The notes below the pieces were generated by a model. It saw only the letters and a program-made list of their open reading frames with translations, did no database searches and was not told the origin of the DNA. Positions 8,532 to 14,431 of a DNA stretch of 14,431 nt are shown piece by piece (positions within the stretch are counted from its first letter, which is position 1; the number at the start of each line of letters is the position of its first letter). The stretch spans positions 535,821 through 550,251 of the forward strand of contig WELB01000004.1 of NCBI GenBank assembly GCA_009602725.1. Reading direction: 5' to 3'. Source of the stretch: Spirogloea muscicola. Lineage: Eukaryota > Streptophyta > Zygnematophyceae > Spirogloeales > Spirogloeaceae. The translations under genes and the position numbers were made by a program.

Positions 8532-11277
8532 TTACATTCTGCCACCTGCAGTAGTGCGTTGGACGAGCATGCCATCGGGGTGGTCATCGGGGTCGTCTAT
8601 GGTCGGCGTTTGCGAACAGACAGGGTCCGCGTGGAGTCTCAGCAAGGCCTTCTCGGGTTCAAAAAGTCCTGTTAGCTTGCAACAACGTGGACGTGCCAGC
8701 CATTTAGCCAATGACAGGGTTGATGCAGGAGATGAAAGCCAGAGCAAATACCCATTGCTTTGTGGCAGTGATTTGCTAAGCCTTAAGTCCGTGTTCCACT
8801 GGTCGAGCACGGCGTGCAGCCATGACTAATGAGGCTTACCTGAGGTGAAGGGAATATCCCAAACGGCAATAGACTTGCCATTGCACTGGGGCTCGCAGAG
8901 TCGGCGATCATCCTCATGAGTGACATTCAACGCCAACATCCATAGACCAATGGTTGTATCTTCATTGCTGAGCATGCGCAAGCTGTAAAGGACAAGTGCA
9001 GAGAGAACTATATTAATAGCTTCCCATTGACAAAGGCAGGAGGTGGTTCAAAGTCATCAAACGCTTGGCTCACCTGGTTACTTCATGCATCAAAGACTCC
9101 AGTTCTGCAACCCTCTCAGACAATGCCAATTTAGCTATAAGCTTCTTGTTCTCCTCTTCCGAGGCTTCATGCTCAGGTTGTTTTGCTTACCCAATCTCTC
9201 CCAGGACAAGGAAGCTCTCCACAACCTGCTGGGACAGGGCATAGATGGGGCCATATGCATGCAGGAAATACTCTTGCCCAAGCAACCAGCTGGCTGGCTC
9301 GTACCTGCAAAGGCACACAGTAAGGAGGATATATACTACCATAACCTACAACGATTACATAGCAGTATTGTTCTTTGGCCCCTTGACAAATGTATCTCCA
9401 CAATCTACAACCCCACTTGAGATTAGCCCATCTTACCATTTCTGCTTTGGATCACGAATTACTTGGCCCTTCTTGAAGCACCCGATGTAGGTTTTTGGAT
9501 TCTCACGATCTCTTGCAAGCATTGTGGCAAGACGATCTGCTCAATGAGGAGCTGAAGTGTCATAAGTATAGGTCGTCCTAGATTGATTGTTGATTACAGA
9601 GCTTGAATGTCTACTGCGAGGATGTTTACTACCTCAGAATCAATTGAGGAAACCAGCATTGACATCCTAGGCCATAAGCCAGTCTTGCTGGAAATTGTAT
9701 GCATCAACCTGCATCCACCTTCTAGCAAGCTATGATGGCAGCTGATTCAATTGGCTGACTAGGTTGTAGTGCATTCGAAGCTGCTGCCACCAGCTTCTAC
9801 TGACCCTTTGCATGTCCCACTCAATGAGTAACATCGATGACTATTCCAAACTCAGTGACCCCAACACATGGCAGCTACCTGGCCGTAAGTAGATATCGTC
9901 ATCCGCTTTGACGTAGTACTCAGCATTGTATTGCTGATGCAGTTCATTGAAGAATTTAAGCCTGAGGCAAGTCAAGTAGAAGGCCCAAAGAACTTCCATG
10001 AGAAAAAGTTATGTTGCAGACTTACACGGACACAGACAAGTTGGCAGCAATCTGGGAGCTTGCAGACCTCATGTTACTGTCACATTTACCCCAATATCTA
10101 TGCAGCACAAATTGCAGCTTGGCGGTAAGCTTGCTTCAGTAATGCGGCACTTATAACGTGCATTCTCTTATCTGCAATATTGCTGCATGGACAGGTCTTT
10201 CTCACATTTTTGTTGGCAGATCCAGGTATGCATCCTCATGATCAAGAAGTATGATGTCATTGTACTGCTTTGCCTCCCTCAAGATAACATCATTGACGCC
10301 CTTGTCTTTGCTCTTCCCAATGACAAACTTGAATAGCAGACCGTTGTTCTGCAAGAATCTGTTGACAGGAATTATGGAAGCGAGCATACATCAGAGTGTT
10401 GTTTTGGCCTGGAAGTGACTGGACCACAGCTGACTATGTACATGAGCTCCAGAAGATTATTGCTTCCACTCAGTCTGCTCTTGTGATAAATAGCCAAAGC
10501 AAATCAGGGTGACCGTTGTACGACTGAATTTCTACGCTTGGCCACTACAAAGTATCTATCTTAGCCAGCAAAACCGGTACTAAGAGATAGACGACACAAC
10601 TCATATACTTCTGTAAGCTTAAGAACAGTTTGGAATTGCTAGGAGAGCATGGAGGACTGATAGATTGCAAGACAGGATGCCATCATCCACGATGTCCTGG
10701 AGTGAGGATGCCAGCATTCGCAATATGACCACCTTACACCCCAACTGCTACAACCGTAAGGTAACAGGGACATAGCATCTTGTTTGGACTAGATGTGAGG
10801 GCCTATCTGGTACTACTGCAGGTCTTTTGCTTCTGTTCACCTGTTGGTGTCGTCGCGGGACGCAGGAAACCAGGTCCTCCTCAGCGCATGCCTCCTTTCG
10901 TAACACTCCAAGCAAGTGTTAACTCCAACAACGGCCAGGAGTGCTGGTCGGTTATCCACCTCCAGGGAGAAGGCCGACCTCGCTTGAGACCCTGCGGGCG
11001 TCCGGACTCTCCGATGACCACCGTGCAAGGTCTTGCAGAGATCTCCCTGGCGCGCAGCCTTCTGGTAGCTCTGCAGAGCCGCTATGTAGAACCCGAGGCC
11101 GAGGGCGAGGCCGAGAGCGACAGAGATCAGGAAGAAGGAGAAGATGAGGGTTCCCCTGCAGTGGCAAGCCTGCTGTGTGGTGTGATTGTAAGCTGTGCTC
11201 GGAGCAAAAGCGGCTGACTTGTGCTTCTGGCCTGAGAGCGGCGATTTGCGGGGGTTGCACACAAGCGACGGCTGCAT
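8532..11277 (-). CDS. GT31 beta-1,3-galactosyltransferase, plant B3GALT12-14-like
   Basis: A type II Golgi enzyme expected to transfer galactose from UDP-galactose onto glycoprotein or proteoglycan glycans. Seven exons on the minus strand (11277-10841, 10358-10206, 9961-9879, 9536-9437, 9304-9191, 8982-8840, 8668-8532) join without any phase conflict into a 388-residue protein ending in TAA. All introns are GT-AG. Residues about 43-68 form one transmembrane anchor after a short cytosolic tail. Then come LLAVVGVNT (113-121), FKFVIGKSK, the metal-binding DDD at 217-219 within [36 protein letters not shown], the conserved acidic motif NEDTTIG, and [12 protein letters not shown]. Each has a counterpart in plant GT31 proteins as I recall them, and no key residue is missing, so it is probably active. 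I chose Met 11277 because it places the anchor near the N-terminus and has A at -3. The frame stays open to 11712, but that extension is arginine-rich and crosses a CGG repeat. Confidence 0.93.
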
Positions 11278-11959
11278 TGTCGGCTGGGCCCTCGTATCAG
11301 AAGGCAGGAAGGCGCAGATCTGCAGGCGCCGGGCCGTCAGCGCGCTGAGAGGCTGCGCGACCCGTGAGCTCCGCGCCAGGGGGCGGCGGGAGCGGCGGCG
11401 GCGGCGGCGGCGGCTGCAGGCCGCCACGGCGTGGTCATCGCCGTCCAGGGGCGGCTCGCAGCCCCCGCTTGGAGGTCCACGGCCGCTAAGTTCACCATTC
11501 ACAAACAGTTGCCAATGGTGTTCGTGACGGCGGAGAGTGGCGCACAGTGGCTTGTGGCCGGCGGGCGGGTCGCCGTCTCGCTGCCGGGCTTTTGGTGGAA
11601 CGACTTTCGGTGGAAACCGGTGTAGCGCTTTCCGGCCTGCCCGCCAACGCACGGCGAACGCTTCGCCCCCTGGGAGAGCCACTGCCGCTCTACGTGGTTT
11701 GTACTTGGCCACTCAGGCCCTCCATCACGGGTGTCGTCAGGGCAAAAAACAAGCCCTTCAGGCTGGCCGCGGTCGGGCTAACCGGGCTCACCCGCAACCC
11801 GCCCGGTGACCCCCCTGTATACGCTCATCGATTCATTGGGGGGACGATCCACGTTGGAGCACCGTGCGGGAGGCGGACCGTCGGCTCGTACCACAGAGTC
11901 AGCAGCAGCAAGTCGGAGTAACTTGCAGCTCTGCACTTGCTGACTAGAGGTTACTGAGA
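11278..11959. other. GC-rich 5' flank and presumed promoter of the GT31 gene
   Basis: About 0.7 kb between the GT31 start codon and the 3' end of the retroelement. The GC-rich sequence includes a GCG repeat (11392-11414). Frames are open in several registers (minus to 11712; plus 11537-11809 and 11547-11921), as expected in GC-rich DNA, and none has a recognisable domain. It most likely contains the GT31 5' UTR and promoter. I saw no clear TATA or CCAAT element. Confidence 0.45.
11392..11414. repeat. GCG trinucleotide repeat upstream of GT31
   Basis: Uninterrupted GCG/CGG units on the plus strand. On the minus strand, in the long frame upstream of the chosen GT31 start, it gives a run of arginines, which argues that this part is 5' UTR and not protein. 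Confidence 0.9.
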
Positions 11960-11984
11960 AGAAAGGGCTCGCCCATTGAGGATA

Positions 11985-12005
11985 TGGGCTGGAACAGCCA
12001 GCCCA
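11985..12005 (-). other. Stem-loop in the 3' UTR of the retroelement
   Basis: Perfect 8-bp inverted repeat (TGGGCTGG and its complement CCAGCCCA) around a 5-base loop. It lies about 110 bases downstream of the retroelement stop codon on the transcribed strand. 3' hairpins can serve as recognition structures for the reverse transcriptase of some non-LTR elements; that role here is inferred from position only. Such short GC-rich hairpins also occur by chance. Confidence 0.55.
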
Positions 12006-12112
12006 AGAAAAAGAGTGAACACAGTTCAAGAAGGGGGCTAAGCGAAGCACTTAGGTGGAGCACTAAGAAGAAAGACAAGCACACAAGAAGAAACAAAGCA
12101 GCTACTAATCAC

Positions 12113-14431
12113 TCAGTAACCCCTGCTAAGCAGTCGCAGGTCAGAGAGACTATGCTCCTGGAAGTATGTCCCCTGGCCAGCGCCAGAGGCAGCAGCGAGG
12201 GCTCGGCCGGCACGCAGGTGCAGCGCACGGGCCATTGACCTCAGCAGCGAGACGGCCAGGCGCATGCGGTACACCTGGGCGAGCGACCCAGCTGCAGGGA
12301 AGTCCACCGGCTCCCCATGGAAGCGGCGGGCGACGGCGTGACGGGCAAGCCGGTGGAGCAGTTCGAGCCACCGAGCACCCAACGCCCCGTGTGTGTCGAT
12401 GGCCAGCGGGAAGAACTCGTCAGCTGGCGGATGGTCTGCGTACTTGAGTTCTTTGGCACGAGCGGCGCAGGCGACCGCATACCCAGGCTTGGTTGCACAC
12501 TGGGCTGGGTGGGATCGGTCGAATGCGTCGGTAGTCACCACGTCCAGGAGGAGACGTGGCCCGCCGACCTGTGGGGTGGCCACCAGGTCCACACGACGGG
12601 CGTGGAGACCGTCGGCCCTGTCCTGGAGCGGCGTCGGCCCTGTCCTGGAGCGGCATGATCCCAGAGTGCTCCGCTGCCACAGAGAAGCCAGCCTCCACCA
12701 GGATGCCGTGCATTGCGTCCCGGAGGCGGTCATGGGCCGCTGTCCGCTCTCCGCCGTGCGAGCAGCGCAGAACGTGAGCGGCCAGCTCCCCCTGCTCGGC
12801 CCCGCGCTCACCACACTCACATTGACGCACGCCCTGGAGGCATGGCGGCGGCAGGCCGAGGAGCCTGTGGACGGCACTCCGGAATACCTCGTCCGGGAGG
12901 GCGAGGGCGTCGTTGAGTGGGAGGGCCTGGAGCCACGCCGCTGCCCCCGGGGAAGCGACCGAGTGGAGTCTCGCGCGCCCGCGCAGGTCGGCCTCGGGGA
13001 GCTGCAGCACGGCGGTGGTGTAGGCGGCCTTGTCGACCACGGCCGCGAAGCGCGCTTGGACCCGCAGGTCAGCAGTGTGCGCGAGGTGCGCAAAGGAGAC
13101 CGCCTGGCCGGCCAGGTCCGGGTGCGCCGCGATCAGCTCCTGGTGGGCGGTGCGAAGCGACTCCTGGAACGGCAGCGCGCCCGTGTCGACCTCCACCACC
13201 GCCTGCTCCAGTGCACGCCGGCCGTGGACGATGAAGCGCTGGGCCACGGAGGCGGCAGTCTGCACCCAGCTGCCGAGGTATGCAGCCCTGCAAGAGCGGA
13301 CGAGCGGGCGCAGGCCGAGACCCCCGTGGCTGAGGGGTAGCGCCGCCTGGTGGATAGCGGCTGGCGACTGCAGGAAGCCCGGGTGGCGGACCAGGGCCGC
13401 CAAGCTCGCCACCATGCCGGCGTCGAAGGCCTTGTACACCGCCAACGCCTCTGGGGACGGCGGGTGGCCCGCGTCAAGTACTGGGGCCGCTGCCCGATAG
13501 CCTTGGTCAACATGGCCAATGACAGCTGCATATCGTCCAGCTCGGGAAGCCGGGCCGCAGGCAGAAGGTGCTCCGCAAGGCGGGCTCGCAGCTGCCCCTC
13601 CACGAAGGCGGGCGTGCCGATGGGGACTCCCAGGAGGGTGAAGCCGTCTGCCGGAGTCCGGCAGCCCGGGGGCAACGCCAGGGTGGGTAGGATCTCGCCA
13701 GGGGACCAAGCCGCGCACTTCGCCGGCCGGATGGTCAGGCCGAGGGGGGCCAGCTGCTGCGTGAAAGTGACGAAGGCCGCCGCCACGGCTTCCGGAGGGC
13801 CGACTATGGTGGTGTCATCCACGAAGGTGGGGAGAAGGACTCCTGGGTGGGCCGCTGCGGTAGCCTGCAGAGCCCGGTTGTGCGCAAGCGCAAAGAAGAA
13901 GCCGGCGAGGGGGTCCCCTTGCCGCGTGCCCGAGCGGGCCTGCAGGACCTCCACCTGATCACCCCCTGTCCACCAGAGGAGGTCGTTGGGCTGACCGTAC
14001 CCCAAGCGGAAAAAGGGGACCAGGGAGGGGAAGGAGGCCCGGAGCGGCTGCGCGACGGCTGGTCTGGAGCGCCTTCTTGAGGGCGTCGGCTTCCAAGACC
14101 ACCTCCTCCGGCGGGGCGAACGCGGCCAACCACGGTGGCAGGGAGGAGCTGGCCGGGGGGTGGAGGGAGTCCAGGGCCGCCCGCGTGGCCGCATTGGTCG
14201 GCGCCAGCATCGCATCGTCCAGGGCCTGCACAGACCGGGAGAGCTCACTTTCGTGGCCGTAGCGAAGAGCCCTGCGGACGCTGGCGGCCCGGTCGTGTGT
14301 AGCCCCACGGCCACCACGGTTGGCCGCGGACGCCGCCACGGCTGCGTCGTGCCTCGCCAGGAGCTCCTCCCAGTGCCCGCTCTCGAACATGTGGACGCGC
14401 TCCAAGAGGGGCTGCTGGCCCTGCTTGCGGC
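12113..14431 (-). pseudogene. Retrotransposon polyprotein (reverse transcriptase plus restriction-like endonuclease), disrupted
   Basis: Four reading-frame blocks on the minus strand make one broken protein. Block 1 (window edge to about 14070) is the pre-RT region, with ALRYGHESELSRSVQALDD and the helix EADALKKALQ. Block 2 (about 14070-13465) starts inside the RT palm with PFFRLGYG, then has motif B (GTRQGDPLAGFFFALAHN) and motif C (FVDDTTIVGP). The fingers and motif A, which carries the first catalytic aspartate, are missing. Block 3 (about 13465 to 12640) holds the thumb-like region and a Cys/His motif (CECGERG, then HVLRCSHGG). Block 4 (about 12630-12113) holds the endonuclease-like signature RRVDLVATP, LLLDVVTTD and KELKYADHP. 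Block boundaries fall at an apparent deletion, a one-base shift in a C-run near 13460-13467, and the 22-bp duplication. It cannot encode a functional RT. Confidence 0.85.
12611..12654. repeat. Perfect 22-bp tandem duplication in the retroelement ORF
   Basis: Bases 12611-12632 are repeated exactly at 12633-12654. As 22 is not a multiple of three, the extra copy shifts the minus-strand frame between the Cys/His region and the endonuclease-like domain. Both frames around it encode the same PLQDRAD stretch, which shows directly that one copy is surplus. Confidence 0.95.

Larger units (their letters stand above)
11960..14431 (-). mobile_element. Non-LTR retrotransposon with restriction-like endonuclease, degenerate, 5' end outside window
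   Basis: A GC-rich element transcribed leftwards. It carries a partial reverse transcriptase, a Cys/His motif and a C-terminal domain resembling the restriction-like endonuclease of R2-type elements. The coding part runs off the right edge, so the 5' end is not seen. The 3' end is not precise: after the stop at 12113 there are about 150 bases of T-rich (minus strand) sequence and a perfect stem-loop at 11985-12005. I saw no poly(A) tail or target-site duplication, and the left boundary given is a guess. The abrupt change to high G+C and the lack of introns set it apart from its neighbours. Confidence 0.85.

Noticed and set aside
10780-11217. Plus-strand open frame of 145 codons
   Set aside because: It is antisense to GT31 exon 1, which has a transmembrane anchor and the conserved LLAVVGVNT motif; the plus translation has no recognisable feature.
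10837-11712. Minus-strand open frame of 291 codons taken as a whole
   Set aside because: Only the part from 11277 is treated as GT31 exon 1. The upstream 145 codons are arginine-rich, cross a GCG repeat and would bury the membrane anchor, so they are probably 5' UTR.
11547-11921. Plus-strand open frame of 124 codons between GT31 and the retroelement
   Set aside because: No recognisable domain. Overlapping frames are open in other registers too, as expected in GC-rich DNA.
12393-13340. Plus-strand open frame of 315 codons
   Set aside because: It is antisense to the retrotransposon coding region, whose minus-strand frames carry clear RT and Cys/His motifs. Long antisense frames are expected at this G+C content.
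1-14431. CRISPR arrays, phage or plasmid genes, tRNA and rRNA
   Set aside because: No regularly spaced repeats, prokaryotic gene layout or recognisable RNA gene was seen. The spliceosomal introns show the window is eukaryotic.

Overview
The window is nuclear DNA from a eukaryote, most likely a green alga or other member of Viridiplantae. It carries three multi-exon genes with short spliceosomal introns (about 115-480 bases), whose products look plant-like: an ABCG half-transporter, the replication factor MCM10, and a GT31 galactosyltransferase close to the plant B3GALT12-14 group. It also carries a decayed GC-rich non-LTR retrotransposon. I saw no operon, prokaryotic gene, CRISPR array, tRNA or rRNA. 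Splice sites were read by eye from reading-frame continuity, codon phase and remembered family motifs; no alignment was run.

Layout. Bases 1-190 are a polypyrimidine tract inside an intron. Bases 270-1852 (+) hold the last five visible exons of the ABCG gene (membrane domain only; the ATPase half lies left of the window). A gap of about 0.8 kb separates it from the convergent MCM10 gene on the minus strand. The MCM10 OB-fold and zinc-finger core (exons between 6695 and 4436) is well supported. More exons of decreasing certainty can be followed down to a stop near 2638. Upstream of MCM10 is a very GC-rich island (about 6700-7470) with a GGC repeat, an unresolved base, and reading frames open on both strands. 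After about 1 kb with no recognisable gene comes a complete seven-exon GT31 gene (11277-8532, minus). From roughly 11.96 kb to the right edge is a minus-strand retrotransposon with a partial reverse transcriptase, a Cys/His motif and an apparent restriction-like endonuclease domain. It is broken by an internal deletion, a small frameshift and a 22-bp tandem duplication.

The genes do not form a pathway: they are a membrane transporter, a DNA replication initiation and elongation factor, and a Golgi glycosyltransferase. The most notable points are two apparent GC-AG introns inside MCM10, the layered damage in the retroelement, and its position just upstream of the GT31 gene in the same orientation. 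I found no convincing previously undescribed system.
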